Counted from the stretch's first letter, positions 17,725 through 27,092 are shown. The stretch: 64,000 nucleotides of DNA from JAFGKK01 sp964521085 (GCA_964521085.1 CAZFPL010000003.1:69418-133417), one strand, 5' to 3'. Notes: generated by a model not told the origin, from the sequence alone. Program-made: numbers and translations.

Positions 17725-18876
17725 CTAGGGTTTAGTCTGCGGATCGGTCAGCTTTTGATACTCTTCCAGTGCAAAGCGGTCGGTCATCCCGGCGATGTAA
17801 TCGCATACGACCCGGTACAGGTCCTCCTCCTCGGTCCGGGATAGAATGGCCGGGGGCAGGATCTTCGGATTGGACACGTACATCGCAAACAATTCGGAAA
17901 GGAATTTTTCCGCCTTGAGGGCCATGCGCATCACGCGGTGATGCCGGTACATTTTCTCAAACAACCGGTTGCGCAACGCCTCCAGCGGCGGGAGAAACGC
18001 ATCCGAAGAGCGGACGATATTCTCCGGCAGGCGCCGGACATCCGGGTTGCTTTTTACCGAGAAGGCGGCCAGCTGGCGGTCGGTGGATTGTACAACATCC
18101 TGCACGGCCAGCCCGATAAACGTGCGAATCATGCGATGCCGGGTGAGATCATCCAGCGGGCCCGATGTCCATTCCGACTCCTCGCGAAGAGATTTCCAGA
18201 GGGCCAGGTCCGCCAGATCTTCCGGAAGCAGCATGCCGGAACGAAGCCCGTCGTCCAGGTCATGCGAGGTGTAGGCGCACTCGTCGGCGGTGTTTGCAAT
18301 CTGCGCTTCCAGGCTGCCGCGTTCTTCCGGTGTATATTCCGCCATATCGGGGATGTCGAACGCCGTCTCGTGTTTGACAATTCCTTCGCGGGTTTCCCAG
18401 GTGAGGTTCAATCCCGGGAAGGCCGGATACCTTCGCTCCAGGACGGTCACAATTCGAAGGGATTGGCGGTTGTGGTCGAAGCCCGCATGGGGCTCCATCA
18501 AGCGGGAAAGCACGACCTCCCCCGAATGCCCGAACGGAGGGTGTCCCAAATCGTGGGCCAGGCAAATCGCTTCCACCAGGTCTTCGTTGGCGCCCAGGGA
18601 GCGGGCCAGCGAACGGCCGATTTGGGAGACTTCCAGCGTATGGGTCAGCCGTGTGCGGTAGTAATCCCCCTCGTAGGTGATGAACACCTGCGTCTTGTGC
18701 TCCAGCCTCCGGAAGGCGGTGGTGTGAAGAATGCGGTCGCGATCCCGCTGGTAACGGGTTCGGAATGCAGGTTCAGCCTCGGGGTACACTCTCCCGCGTG
18801 AGTTTTTGCTGCGGGAGGCATACGAAGCGAGAGTACGATCTTCGATTTCTTCGAGTGCCGGACGGTTGAGGACCAT
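17725..18876 (-). CDS. dgt: deoxyguanosinetriphosphate triphosphohydrolase-like HD protein
   Basis: It probably hydrolyses dNTPs to deoxynucleosides and triphosphate. 383 residues. HD-domain motifs in order: 'RDRILHTTAFRRLEHKTQVF', 'RTRLTHTLEVSQIGRSLA' (first metal His), AHDLGHPPFGHSGE (HD pair plus substrate loop), then 'IANTADECAYTSHDLDDGL' (final Asp). These are the typical residues of the dGTPase type 2 branch. It lies upstream of greA on the minus strand and is divergent from a response regulator. The start has only a weak site (CCGGAA). Confidence 0.92.
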   Translation of the reverse strand: MVLNRPALEEIEDRTLASYASRSKNSRGRVYPEAEPAFRTRYQRDRDRILHTTAFRRLEHKTQVFITYEGDYYRTRLTHTLEVSQIGRSLARSLGANEDLVEAICLAHDLGHPPFGHSGEVVLSRLMEPHAGFDHNRQSLRIVTVLERRYPAFPGLNLTWETREGIVKHETAFDIPDMAEYTPEERGSLEAQIANTADECAYTSHDLDDGLRSGMLLPEDLADLALWKSLREESEWTSGPLDDLTRHRMIRTFIGLAVQDVVQSTDRQLAAFSVKSNPDVRRLPENIVRSSDAFLPPLEALRNRLFEKMYRHHRVMRMALKAEKFLSELFAMYVSNPKILPPAILSRTEEEDLYRVVCDYIAGMTDRFALEEYQKLTDPQTKP

Positions 18877-19018
18877 AATGACGGTTCCGGAGGGTGTTCG
18901 TGGCGGAGTGTATCAAACGGATTTGGGCTTGTCAATCATTCCGCATTGAATTATCCTTACCATCCGTGTTTGAAATCTCCATTTGAAGGGCGGCGCGCGC
19001 CTCTCCGAGAGTATCGCC

Positions 19019-19672
19019 ATGAGCACTCAGAGGATAATGCTGGTGGACGACCATGAGGTGGTCCGGCTGGGATTGAAATCCCTGCTGGAGCATCATCAGG
19101 GATTCGAGGTGGTGGCGGAAGCCAGCTCCGCCGCGGAAGCCGTGGAGAAGGCGGTTTCCCTGAAACCGGACGTCATCCTGATGGACATCCGCCTTCCGGG
19201 TGTGTCCGGGATCGACGCCTGCCAGGAAATCATCCAGGAAAATCCGGATATCAAAGTGATCATGTTGACGTCGTATGCCGAAGACGAGATGTTGTTTTCC
19301 GCCATCCGCGCCGGCGCCTCCGGCTACCTTCTGAAACAAATCGGCGGGCAGGAATTGGTGCAGGCCATCGAGCGCGTGGGACGGGGCGAAGCGCTTCTGG
19401 ATCCCGCGGTCACCAAACGCGTTTTTGCCGAGATGCGCAAGATGGCCCAGGAGGAGGAGGCATCCACCTTCTCCGGATTGACCCAGCAGGAAATGCACGT
19501 GCTGCAACTCGTAGCGGAAGGAAAGACCAATCGAGAGATTTCCCAGGCGTTGTTCCTCGGGGAAGGGACCGTGCGGAATTATGTGTCTTCCATTCTCTCG
19601 AAGCTTAATGTTTCCAACCGGACCGAAGCAGCGGCGTATGCGGTTTCCCATAATCTAAAATCGTATCTTTGA
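19019..19672 (+). CDS. NarL/DegU-type response regulator
   Basis: The receiver domain holds the acidic pair 'VDDHE', the phospho-accepting Asp in 'VILMDIRLPG', the Thr in 'MLTSY' and the Lys in 'YLLKQ'. A LuxR-type helix-turn-helix follows (LTQQEMHVLQLVAEGKTNREISQALFLGEGTV as two halves). I start at the ATG at 19019 (MSTQRIMLVDDHE); a TTG at 18983 in frame is less likely. No histidine kinase is adjacent, so it is an orphan regulator. A PrsW-like protease gene starts 20 bases downstream and is likely co-transcribed. Confidence 0.92.
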   Translation: MSTQRIMLVDDHEVVRLGLKSLLEHHQGFEVVAEASSAAEAVEKAVSLKPDVILMDIRLPGVSGIDACQEIIQENPDIKVIMLTSYAEDEMLFSAIRAGASGYLLKQIGGQELVQAIERVGRGEALLDPAVTKRVFAEMRKMAQEEEASTFSGLTQQEMHVLQLVAEGKTNREISQALFLGEGTVRNYVSSILSKLNVSNRTEAAAYAVSHNLKSYL

Positions 19673-19691
19673 TGCGGAACGGGGAAAAACG

Positions 19692-20699
19692 TTGAACATT
19701 TTTCTCCTGCTCCTGATGTCGGTTTTCGCCGGAGTGTTGCCCATGGTTTGCTGGGCGGTGCTGGTCTGGTGGTTCGACCGATACGAAAAGGAGCCGTTTC
19801 ATCTGCTGCTGATCTCCTTCCTGTGGGGTGTGGCGCCGGCGGTGATCATTTCCGGAGTAACGGAGGTGATCCTGGCGCTTTTCTCCGGATACGAAGGCGA
19901 GGTCACTTCGGCCGGACTGACCATTTTCAACCTGGGCCTTATCGCGCCGATCGTGGAAGAGGGAGTGAAACTCCTCGGGGTGCTCGGCGTCTTCTGGATC
20001 GCCCAGCGGGAGATCGATGGTCCGCTGGACGGAATCATTTACGGGGCGATGGTGGGGTTCGGATTTGCCGCGACCGAGAATTTTCTTTATTTCCTCTCCA
20101 GTGAGAGCATCGAAGAATTGCTTCTCGTCATTTTCGTGCGCGTCATGGTGTTCGGATCCATGCACGCGATGTTCACTTCCTTCTCCGGATTGGGATTGGC
20201 ATTTGCAAAATATGCGCGGTCCGGATGGAAGGCCGTCTTGTGGGCGGCCGGCGGCTATCTTACGGCCGTTGTATTCCACAGCCTCCATAACCTGGGAATC
20301 GTGCTTGCCACGAAGACTCCCTTCACCCTGCTCGTCAGCCTTCTCTTCTACGGAATCGGTGTGGTGCTCATCATCATGCTCTCCATCGGCTCCTTGATTC
20401 GCGAACGGCGGACCATCCAAAAGTATTTGCAGCCTTTTGTGGAGCAGGGAATTGTACAGCCGCATCAATTGGACGCGGCGGTTTCCGTCCGGACCCGCCT
20501 GTATTCGGAATGGGTGGCGCTTGGAAATTTCGATTTTAAAAAATACCGGACGATCAGCCGGCTGCATACCATTTGCGCGGAACTGGCGTTTAAAGAAAAG
20601 CAGCAACAAATGTGGGGAAAAGATCCCAAAATCGATCTGCAAATCGCCAAACTTACAACGGAAATGCGGTATTTATCAGGTAATCCCTCCTCTTCCTGA
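19692..20699 (+). CDS. PrsW-family intramembrane metalloprotease
   Basis: 335 residues with about seven to eight TM helices in the first ~240 residues. The signature residues of PrsW proteases are visible: EEGVK (metal-binding Glu pair) near residue 98, 'GAMVGFGFAATEN' near 118-130, 'HAMFT' and 'HSLHN'. Members cut membrane anchors such as anti-sigma factors. A soluble C-terminal segment of ~90 residues is predicted to be cytoplasmic. The start is a TTG after GGGG; no ATG gives the full first helix. It sits between a response regulator and a LysM membrane protein. Confidence 0.85.
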   Translation: MNIFLLLLMSVFAGVLPMVCWAVLVWWFDRYEKEPFHLLLISFLWGVAPAVIISGVTEVILALFSGYEGEVTSAGLTIFNLGLIAPIVEEGVKLLGVLGVFWIAQREIDGPLDGIIYGAMVGFGFAATENFLYFLSSESIEELLLVIFVRVMVFGSMHAMFTSFSGLGLAFAKYARSGWKAVLWAAGGYLTAVVFHSLHNLGIVLATKTPFTLLVSLLFYGIGVVLIIMLSIGSLIRERRTIQKYLQPFVEQGIVQPHQLDAAVSVRTRLYSEWVALGNFDFKKYRTISRLHTICAELAFKEKQQQMWGKDPKIDLQIAKLTTEMRYLSGNPSSS

Positions 20700-20743
20700 G
20701 AAATAGGCTTTGGTATAATCACCGCACGCCGAATGGAGAAAAA

Positions 20744-21916
20744 ATGCCAAATACCAGTCCTCGACCAGCTGTTCCCAGTCGAATATGCCCGGCATGCGGC
20801 ACGCGGATCGCGGATACCGCGTCGCGCTGCGCAGTGTGCGGGATGGTATTCGAATCGGGAAGCGGCAGGGTCGTGAAAGTTCCCGCCCGGATGTCCGGCC
20901 AATCGGCAAGTTTGAATCTTCCGGTGGGGGTCGTCATCGCCGCGCCCATGATCACTCTGATTCTGGGCGCGTTGATCGTGGTCGCCCTGGTCAAGGGCGG
21001 TCTTCTCACCGGCACCACAACCCCGTCGACGGTGCAACCGGTTACCCCGACGATCACACTCACCATGCCGCCGACCAACACCGACGCTCCGACCCTGACG
21101 CCGACGGACCTGCCGCCGATCGTGATCACCGTACAAGCGGGCGACACCTGCTTCGCGCTGGCGGCGGAATACGGGATTACGGACTTCACCCTGATCAAAG
21201 ACGAGAACGGAAAAGCCGCCAATTGCGACAGCCTGACGTTGGGGAAAACGCTGAAGATCCCCCGGCCGACACCCACCCCGCCCCCGGCATCCACCGCGAC
21301 GGCGGATTCGTTCAAGCAGACGGAAACATCCTGCCAATTCGAAAACTACGAAGTCGTGGATGGCGATACGCTGGCCGGAATTGCGGATCTGTGGGATGTT
21401 CCCATCGCAGCGATCAAGAAGTGGAATTCACAGTATTCCTTTGCCAAAGACGTAGTCTATGTGGGCATGAAATTGAGGATCCCGCTGTGTGAACGGGAAC
21501 CGACTCCAGGCCCGAGTCCGACCCCGACGACTCCCCCGCCCTACCCGGCGCCCAATCTTCTCACCCCGCGCGACGGGACGATCTACGGGATCGCGGACAA
21601 TGAGATTGCGCTGCAGTGGGCGGCGGTTGCGTCGCTGCGGGACACCGAGGTATATCAAATAACGATCGAGGATATTTCCCAGGGGACCGGTGAAAAAACC
21701 GTTCTCTATGAAAAAAACACCAGCACGCGCGTCCCCGCCGAATTGAAACCGACCGATGGGAGCATGCACATTTTCCGCTGGAGCGTGATGGTCGTGCGCA
21801 GGACAGGGACGACCGACGCCGGTAATCCGGTATATGTCTCGGCCGGTCTGGTCAGTGAGCGGCGCGTGTTCGGCTGGGGTGGAACGACGTCCTCCGTGCC
21901 CACGGCCACTCCGTAA
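20744..21916 (+). CDS. zinc-ribbon, single-TM protein with two extracytoplasmic LysM domains
   Basis: 390 residues. The N-terminus carries a zinc ribbon (CPACGTRI ... CAVCG, residues 15-33), presumably cytoplasmic. A TM helix lies at about residues 62-84. A Thr/Pro-rich linker follows, then LysM 1 at about 128-172 (VQAGDTCFALAAEYGI) and LysM 2 at about 196-246 (YEVVDGDTLAGIADLWDV), separated by a Pro/Thr linker. A C-terminal domain of ~120 residues (NEIALQWAAVASLRDTEVYQI) looks like a fibronectin/Ig-type fold. LysM binds peptidoglycan, so the protein may link the wall to the membrane. A TATAAT at 20714-20719 may be its promoter. Confidence 0.82.
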   Translation: MPNTSPRPAVPSRICPACGTRIADTASRCAVCGMVFESGSGRVVKVPARMSGQSASLNLPVGVVIAAPMITLILGALIVVALVKGGLLTGTTTPSTVQPVTPTITLTMPPTNTDAPTLTPTDLPPIVITVQAGDTCFALAAEYGITDFTLIKDENGKAANCDSLTLGKTLKIPRPTPTPPPASTATADSFKQTETSCQFENYEVVDGDTLAGIADLWDVPIAAIKKWNSQYSFAKDVVYVGMKLRIPLCEREPTPGPSPTPTTPPPYPAPNLLTPRDGTIYGIADNEIALQWAAVASLRDTEVYQITIEDISQGTGEKTVLYEKNTSTRVPAELKPTDGSMHIFRWSVMVVRRTGTTDAGNPVYVSAGLVSERRVFGWGGTTSSVPTATP

Positions 21917-21945
21917 TCGATTTGCCTTCCGTCAGGAACCGTCTC

Positions 21946-21964
21946 CGGACCGTCAAACGGTCCG
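21946..21964. terminator. short hairpin between convergent genes, possible terminator
   Basis: An 8-bp stem CGGACCGT/ACGGTCCG (21946-21953 with 21957-21964, loop CAA) fills the gap between the LysM gene and thrB. The T tract is weak and delayed, so its terminator role is uncertain. Confidence 0.4.
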
Positions 21965-22882
21965 TCAGGACGGCTCCTTTTCGTTTGCGCCGGAATTGGT
22001 GACGTCAAGGATGAAACTCCGGGCGTTAACTCCTTTTTCCTTCGCGGCGCCCTGCATGGCGGTTTGAATCTCGTTCAAACCGGAATCGGCAAAAGCGATC
22101 ACCCCGGGCCCCGCGCCGGAGAGAACCGCCGCCGCGGCGCCGGCTTGTTTGGCGGCTTGGATGATTGCATCCACGCCCGGCAGGCGGGCCAACCGGTAGG
22201 GTTGATGCAGCCGGTCCTGCATTACATCCGCCAGCAGGCGGTAATCGGCGTTGCGCAACGCATCGGCCGCCAGCAAGGCTTTCCCTAGATTAAACACAGC
22301 GTCGCGATGATCGACCTTTTCGGGCAGGATGGAACGCGATTCGGCCGTGCTGAGATGGCGGTCGGGGACAATCACGCAGACTTGCATCGGTGGAAGCTCG
22401 TACCGCCGCCACAGGATGCGGCCGTCCTCCGCGCTGAGAATGACCAGTCCGCCGACAAAGGCGGCAATGGCATTATCCGCATGTTCCTCCAGCGGCAGGG
22501 AAAGCTGGATGAGGTTCTGGCGCGAGAAGGTATTTCCGATGGATGTATTGGCGGCGATCAACCCTCCCACGGCGGCGGCGGCGCTGGATCCCATTCCGGA
22601 AGATACCGGGATCCGATTGATGCACTCGAGTGTGAATCCCGGATCGGCGACGCCCGCCTTTTGAAAGACCTGGATCGCAGCCTGCGCAATCCGATTCTTA
22701 CCGTCTTTCGGAAGCGACCGGGCACCCTCGCCCTCCACGGACACGCGGATATCCCCCTCACTTTCATCGAGGACCACCTCGTTCCATAAATCGAGCGCCA
22801 ATGCCATGCAATCGAAACCGGGACCGAGGTTGGCCGATGTAGCGGGAACTTGAATATGGGTGCGCTGAATTCGGGGTGTCAT
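21965..22882 (-). CDS. thrB: homoserine kinase
   Basis: It phosphorylates homoserine with ATP in threonine synthesis. I start at the ATG at 22882 (MTPRIQRTHIQVPATSANLGPGFDC), giving 305 residues, the usual ThrB length; the frame is open further upstream but those codons lie inside thrC. The GHMP-kinase fold is shown by PATSANLGPGFD near the N-terminus, the phosphate-binding loop 'PVSSGMGSSAAAAVGGL', and the C-terminal 'AAVLSGAGPGVIAF'. Its start overlaps the thrC stop by four bases, so the order thrC-thrB is a coupled operon. Confidence 0.95.
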   Translation of the reverse strand: MTPRIQRTHIQVPATSANLGPGFDCMALALDLWNEVVLDESEGDIRVSVEGEGARSLPKDGKNRIAQAAIQVFQKAGVADPGFTLECINRIPVSSGMGSSAAAAVGGLIAANTSIGNTFSRQNLIQLSLPLEEHADNAIAAFVGGLVILSAEDGRILWRRYELPPMQVCVIVPDRHLSTAESRSILPEKVDHRDAVFNLGKALLAADALRNADYRLLADVMQDRLHQPYRLARLPGVDAIIQAAKQAGAAAAVLSGAGPGVIAFADSGLNEIQTAMQGAAKEKGVNARSFILDVTNSGANEKEPS

Positions 22883-23928
22883 TCGAGCAGCGCTTTTTCC
22901 AGTTCGGAAAGGATGGGAGGTAGAAGCTGAATGGAAGGCGCACGGCGGGTGATGATATCCGGGTCCTTCAAACCATGCCCGGTGCACACGGTGACGACGG
23001 TTTGCCCGTCGAGGACCAGTTTATTATTCCGGACCTCATAAACGAGGCCGGCCAGCCCCGCGGCGGAGGCGGGTTCCACCCACAAACCTTCCCCCGCCAA
23101 GAGCCCCTGCATCTCCAGGATGGCTTCGTCGCTTACCGCGATAATCCGCCCTCCGGATTCCTGCGCCGCTTCCAAAGCCTGCTCCCCGCGCGCGGGTTTC
23201 CCGATCCGGATGGCGGTGGCGACCGTCTCCGGTTCCACCGGATGTCCGACAACCAGGGGAGCCGCGCCTTCGGCTTGCACTCCCAGGATGCGCGGCAACC
23301 CGGTTTTTTTCGTATGATGGTATTGTTGGAAACCCATCCAATACGCCGTGATGTTGCCGGCGTTCCCGACCGGCAGACAAAGCCAATCGGGCGATTTTCC
23401 CAACACATCGCAGATTTCAAACGCGGCGGTTTTCTGCCCTTCCAGACGGAATGGATTCAGCGAATTAACCAGTGCGATGGATTGTTTCTGGCTGATTTGT
23501 ACCACCAAGGTCAAGGCATCGTCGAACGAGCCTTCGATTTGGATCACCCTGGATCCATACGCGATCGCTCCGGCCAGTTTTCCCATGGCCACTTTGCCCT
23601 GGGGGATGAGGACGATGCATTGAATCCCGGAACGGGCCGCGTACGCGGCGGCGGAGGCGGCGGTGTTCCCCGTCGACGCGCAGATGACCGATTTTGCGTT
23701 TCTGCCCGCAGCCTCGCTGATGGCGACGGTCATGCCCCGGTCTTTGAACGAACCGGTTGGGTTCAACCCTTCATATTTCGCATACAACGAAACACCCTTC
23801 CCCAGTTTTTTTGCGAGGACCGGCAGGGGAATGAGCGGAGTATTCCCTTCCAACAGCGAGACGATCGGAACATTTTTGGGGAGATCGATCAACTCACGGT
23901 ATTCTTGAATGACTCCACTCCAAGACAT
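22879..23928 (-). CDS. thrC: threonine synthase
   Basis: A PLP enzyme that converts O-phosphohomoserine to threonine. 349 residues from the ATG at 23928 (MSWSGVIQEYRELI). That start was chosen because AAAGGG lies 6 bases upstream, whereas the alternative ATG six bases earlier has no spacing. The PLP lysine is in 'NPTGSFKDRGM', with 'CASTGNTAASAAAYAARSG' and the phosphate loop 'PVGNAGNITAYWMG' following. It lacks the N-terminal extension of the longer ThrC type. It is translated together with thrB. Confidence 0.95.
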   Translation of the reverse strand: MSWSGVIQEYRELIDLPKNVPIVSLLEGNTPLIPLPVLAKKLGKGVSLYAKYEGLNPTGSFKDRGMTVAISEAAGRNAKSVICASTGNTAASAAAYAARSGIQCIVLIPQGKVAMGKLAGAIAYGSRVIQIEGSFDDALTLVVQISQKQSIALVNSLNPFRLEGQKTAAFEICDVLGKSPDWLCLPVGNAGNITAYWMGFQQYHHTKKTGLPRILGVQAEGAAPLVVGHPVEPETVATAIRIGKPARGEQALEAAQESGGRIIAVSDEAILEMQGLLAGEGLWVEPASAAGLAGLVYEVRNNKLVLDGQTVVTVCTGHGLKDPDIITRRAPSIQLLPPILSELEKALLE

Positions 23929-23973
23929 CGGCATCCCTTTCCGTTTCGACGGATTACCAACCGGCGCGGATTG

Positions 23974-24050
23974 TACCATCGACGGGTGACCATCGACTAT
24001 GGATCATGGGCCATCGACTATCGTCCTTTGCTTATGGACAATCGTCAGAA
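23974..24050. repeat. short degenerate direct repeats (CCATCGAC)
   Basis: CCATCGAC occurs three times (near 23976, 23989 and 24011), the last two as the longer CCATCGACTAT, with further near copies (ATGGATCATGG, ATGGACAATCG). It lies between the divergent thrC and hflX genes and holds no ORF. Confidence 0.5.
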
Positions 24051-24117
24051 GTCAATCGCCACCAGCCCATTCTCCAGTTTATAATAAACAGCACTTCTTC
24101 ACGGATATGGTAAAACC

Positions 24118-25458
24118 ATGACCCGTCCCAAAATCATCAGCACATCGAAAAATCAGCGGGCGTTCCTGTTTGGAATCGATTGGAAGAATGACAATTCCAT
24201 TCTCTCCTTGGAGGACAGCCTTGCGGAATTGGGAGTCCTGTGCCAAACAGCAGGCATGGACGTCGTGGGGCAGGATTACCAGCGAATCGTCAAACCGGAC
24301 ACGGCCACCCTGATCGGATCCGGAAAAGTGGTGGAACTCAAGCGCTGGGTGGAGGAAACCCAGGCGAACATCGTCGTGTTCGACGAGGAACTCTCCCCCC
24401 GGCATTTGCGGGAACTGCAAAAGGAGCTGGGAGAAGAGATCCACGTATTGGACCGCACTGCGGTCATCCTGGATATCTTTGCCCAGCACGCGCACACCCG
24501 CGAAGGGGCTCTGCAAGTGGAGTTGGCGCAGTATGAATATCGTTTGCCGAGGCTGACCCGGGCTTGGACGCATCTGGCGCGGCAAGCCGGAGGGGCGGCC
24601 GGGCGCGGAGGAACGGGAGGGGTTGGATTGCGCGGTCCGGGCGAGACCCAACTCGAGATCGACCGGAGGGAAATTTCCAAAAAGATCGTCCACTTGAAAA
24701 AAGAGCTGGAGAACGTCCGCGATCACAGAAACCGGTATCGCACCCGCCGAAAGCGGTCCGGTATCGCGGTGGTGGCGCTGGTCGGGTACACCAATGCGGG
24801 GAAAAGCACGCTGCTTAACACGCTCACCGATGCGGGGGTATACGTCGCCGACCAATTATTCGCCACCCTGGATCCGACCACGCGGCGGGTCCGGCTGCCC
24901 GGCGGAAAAACCATTCTGCTTACGGATACGGTGGGATTCATCCAAAAGCTTCCCACGTCTCTGATCGCCGCCTTCCGCGCGACGTTGGAAGAGATTTCGG
25001 AAGCGGATATGCTTCTGCATATGGTGGATATCTCGCATCCGAACGCACGGGAACACGTCCAAGCCGTTCAGCAAACGCTGCAAACCCTCGGTCTGCAGAA
25101 TATTCCCATCATCACGGCGATCAATAAAATCGACAAAATTCCCCGCGCCCAGGTAGATTTCCATTTAAAGGATTATCCAAACACCGCGCTGTTATCGGCG
25201 CTGACCGGGGAAGGAATTCCCGCGCTTTTAGAGACAATCGAGAGAGTACTTTTCGCCAGCATGAATTATGTCCGGGTGAAAATTCCCTTCAGCGCCGGCC
25301 GTTTGCTCAATGTATTCTACGAGGAGGGCTGGATCGAAAGCCTGGTCCATCGGGAGGATGGAATTCTGATCAGTGGCAGGATCCCCGGATCATACTTGTC
25401 GGAATTCCGGCAATACCTTCTCGCCGATCGACAGAAGGATAAGCCGGCCGTGTCATGA
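24118..25458 (+). CDS. hflX: GTPase HflX
   Basis: HflX is a ribosome-associated GTPase that splits stalled or hibernating 70S ribosomes under stress. 446 residues. The N-terminal HflX domain includes 'TATLIGSGKVVEL', 'VFDEELSPRHLRELQKEL' and 'VLDRTAVILDIFAQHAHT'; the linker 'GPGETQLEIDRR' is a family hallmark. The G domain follows, with G1 GYTNAGKS near residue 220, G3 DTVGF and G4 NKID. The C-terminal domain is normal. A TATAAT at 24080-24085 may be its promoter. The stop overlaps the next gene (ATGA). Confidence 0.95.
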   Translation: MTRPKIISTSKNQRAFLFGIDWKNDNSILSLEDSLAELGVLCQTAGMDVVGQDYQRIVKPDTATLIGSGKVVELKRWVEETQANIVVFDEELSPRHLRELQKELGEEIHVLDRTAVILDIFAQHAHTREGALQVELAQYEYRLPRLTRAWTHLARQAGGAAGRGGTGGVGLRGPGETQLEIDRREISKKIVHLKKELENVRDHRNRYRTRRKRSGIAVVALVGYTNAGKSTLLNTLTDAGVYVADQLFATLDPTTRRVRLPGGKTILLTDTVGFIQKLPTSLIAAFRATLEEISEADMLLHMVDISHPNAREHVQAVQQTLQTLGLQNIPIITAINKIDKIPRAQVDFHLKDYPNTALLSALTGEGIPALLETIERVLFASMNYVRVKIPFSAGRLLNVFYEEGWIESLVHREDGILISGRIPGSYLSEFRQYLLADRQKDKPAVS

Positions 25459-26555
25459 AACGGCGAATGGCAGTTTCCGTATTCCTCGTTTTTCTTTGGG
25501 CCTGCCAAAGCCCGGCGCCGGACGCGGGACGGGAACACATCCCCGGCGATCGTTCACCGGGTACCCCGACCTCGGCGGAAGGACCGCCTTCTCCGACGAA
25601 TTTGGAAATCCGCCCGACGTCAGTGAAAAAATCCACACCGACCCTGGAACCGTCCCCCTCTCCCTCCCTGACGCCGATTGAAAGCGACCCAATCGTCGAG
25701 TTGGCATTCGTGGGTGACATCATGCTCGGGCGCTCCCTTGGGGAGAGAATCACAAGGGGAGAAGGAGAAACGATCTTTGCTTCCGTGGAATCCACGCTGC
25801 AATCGGCCGATCTGGCGGTTGGGAATTTGGAATGCGCCATGGGCGAAGGCGGCGTTAAAGCGCACAAATACTACACATTTTTGGCGCCCCCGCAATCCGC
25901 TGCCCTTCTGAAAAACGCCGGATTTGACCTGCTGTCACTGGCCAACAACCATAGTTTCGATTTTGGGACCGAAGTTTTCGAGCAGACCATGAAGCTGTTT
26001 GATGCGAATGGGCTTGGATATGTCGGCGCGGGCTTCAACGAGGATCAAGCGCGCACGCCGGTGGTTTTCGATGTACGTGGTTTACGCCTGGCCTTCCTGG
26101 CCTATGTCGAGGTTCCGAAAGAATATATCGGTGGTTTCGATCCGATAGTATGGACAGCAGGTCCGGACACTCCCGGGGTCTCCTGGGCGGACGACGAGAA
26201 GATAAAACAGGATTTAAAAAGTGTGGACCCGGATGTGGATTTCACCGTCGTGCTGTTCCATTTCGGGGATGAGGGCGTCGACGTCCCCAATCCGCGCCAA
26301 ATCCAGCTCTCCAGGATGGCGATTGAATACGGCGCGGATCTGATCGTCGGTTCCCATCCGCATGTTTTGCAAAGCGCGGAAGAATACAAGGGGCGCTGGA
26401 TTTTCTACAGCATGGGAAATTTTGTATTCGATGAGTTCTCTGAAAAATCAAACCGCAGTGCGATTTTGTGGGTTCAGATTTCCCGGGATACTCTCCCGGA
26501 GTATTCCCTGCTTCCGTTGAACATCATCGACGGGATGCCCAGGATTGGGGAATAA
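25455..26555 (+). CDS. CapA-family (PGA synthesis-like) lipoprotein
   Basis: 366 residues. A lipoprotein signal peptide ends in the lipobox 'LWAC' with Cys17, followed by a Pro/Ser/Thr-rich linker to about residue 75. The CapA metallophosphatase-like domain then shows VGDIMLGRS, 'VGNLECAMG', 'LANNHSFDFG', 'VVLFHFGDEG', 'GSHPHVLQ' and 'YSMGNFVFDE'. CapA members are tied to poly-gamma-glutamate capsule synthesis, but many stand-alone copies have unknown roles. It is anchored outside the membrane. It is translationally coupled to hflX by a four-base overlap. No capB or capC is present. Confidence 0.88.
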   Translation: MKRRMAVSVFLVFLWACQSPAPDAGREHIPGDRSPGTPTSAEGPPSPTNLEIRPTSVKKSTPTLEPSPSPSLTPIESDPIVELAFVGDIMLGRSLGERITRGEGETIFASVESTLQSADLAVGNLECAMGEGGVKAHKYYTFLAPPQSAALLKNAGFDLLSLANNHSFDFGTEVFEQTMKLFDANGLGYVGAGFNEDQARTPVVFDVRGLRLAFLAYVEVPKEYIGGFDPIVWTAGPDTPGVSWADDEKIKQDLKSVDPDVDFTVVLFHFGDEGVDVPNPRQIQLSRMAIEYGADLIVGSHPHVLQSAEEYKGRWIFYSMGNFVFDEFSEKSNRSAILWVQISRDTLPEYSLLPLNIIDGMPRIGE

Positions 26556-26614
26556 ATCCGGAGGCCAAAACCGCGCCCTTCGGAATTTCGACCGGTGATG
26601 GCGGGATCGGCGAA

Positions 26615-27007
26615 TCAGGCGGGTTTGACGGTTTCCATTTTTTCCCCCAATGTTTGGATTTCTCTCAAAAGGTCCGCCTTATTCCCGGATTGGAGGGCGT
26701 CCTTCATGCCAGTCAGGATTTTATCCGCCCAGGACCAGTGCCTGCGAAAGGCATCTGCCTTGATCCAATAATCTCTTTTTTCCCACGCCTCGGCCGTCCG
26801 ATCGATGGAATCATGAATTTCCTGAAGCCCGTCGATCAGGATCGCCGCTGTTTCCGCCGCGTTTCCATCTGTTTTCTGCGAGTGGGAATAATCCCGGATG
26901 GCCGATGCCATCTTCTTGAGAACCGCATTCCGCAGTCGGGTCGGGTTGGTGGTGTGAATCACTCTGCCCAAGAAGGACTCCCGTGGTTCAAAGTATGGAA
27001 AATGCAA
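26615..27007 (-). CDS. hypothetical protein, helical, 130 residues
   Basis: No recognised family. The sequence is mostly helical and amphipathic (AIRDYSHSQ, 'TAAILIDGLQEIHDSIDRTAEAWEKRDYWIKAD', split here for length, and MKDALQSGNKADLLREI). It starts at a TTG at 27007; a stop lies two codons upstream, so no longer form exists, and no strong ribosome-binding site is visible. Codon use looks like the chromosome. It is convergent with capA and marks the left edge of the AT-rich island. Confidence 0.55.
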   Translation of the reverse strand: MHFPYFEPRESFLGRVIHTTNPTRLRNAVLKKMASAIRDYSHSQKTDGNAAETAAILIDGLQEIHDSIDRTAEAWEKRDYWIKADAFRRHWSWADKILTGMKDALQSGNKADLLREIQTLGEKMETVKPA

Positions 27008-27074
27008 TGCCTATGGGGTACGATGCGCAAGATTATACCCGAAAAGAATCGCTTTTCGAGGTATGGACGGATGG

Positions 27075-27092
27075 ATGTGGAATGACAATAAA
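27075..27092 (+). repeat. left inverted repeat of the GH99 island
   Basis: ATGTGGAATGACAATAAA, exactly matched in inverted orientation at 29341-29358. Similarity continues inward for about 13 more bases (GGTAACTGGCG here against CGTATCCTGCG at the other end), as expected of transposon ends. Confidence 0.7.
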
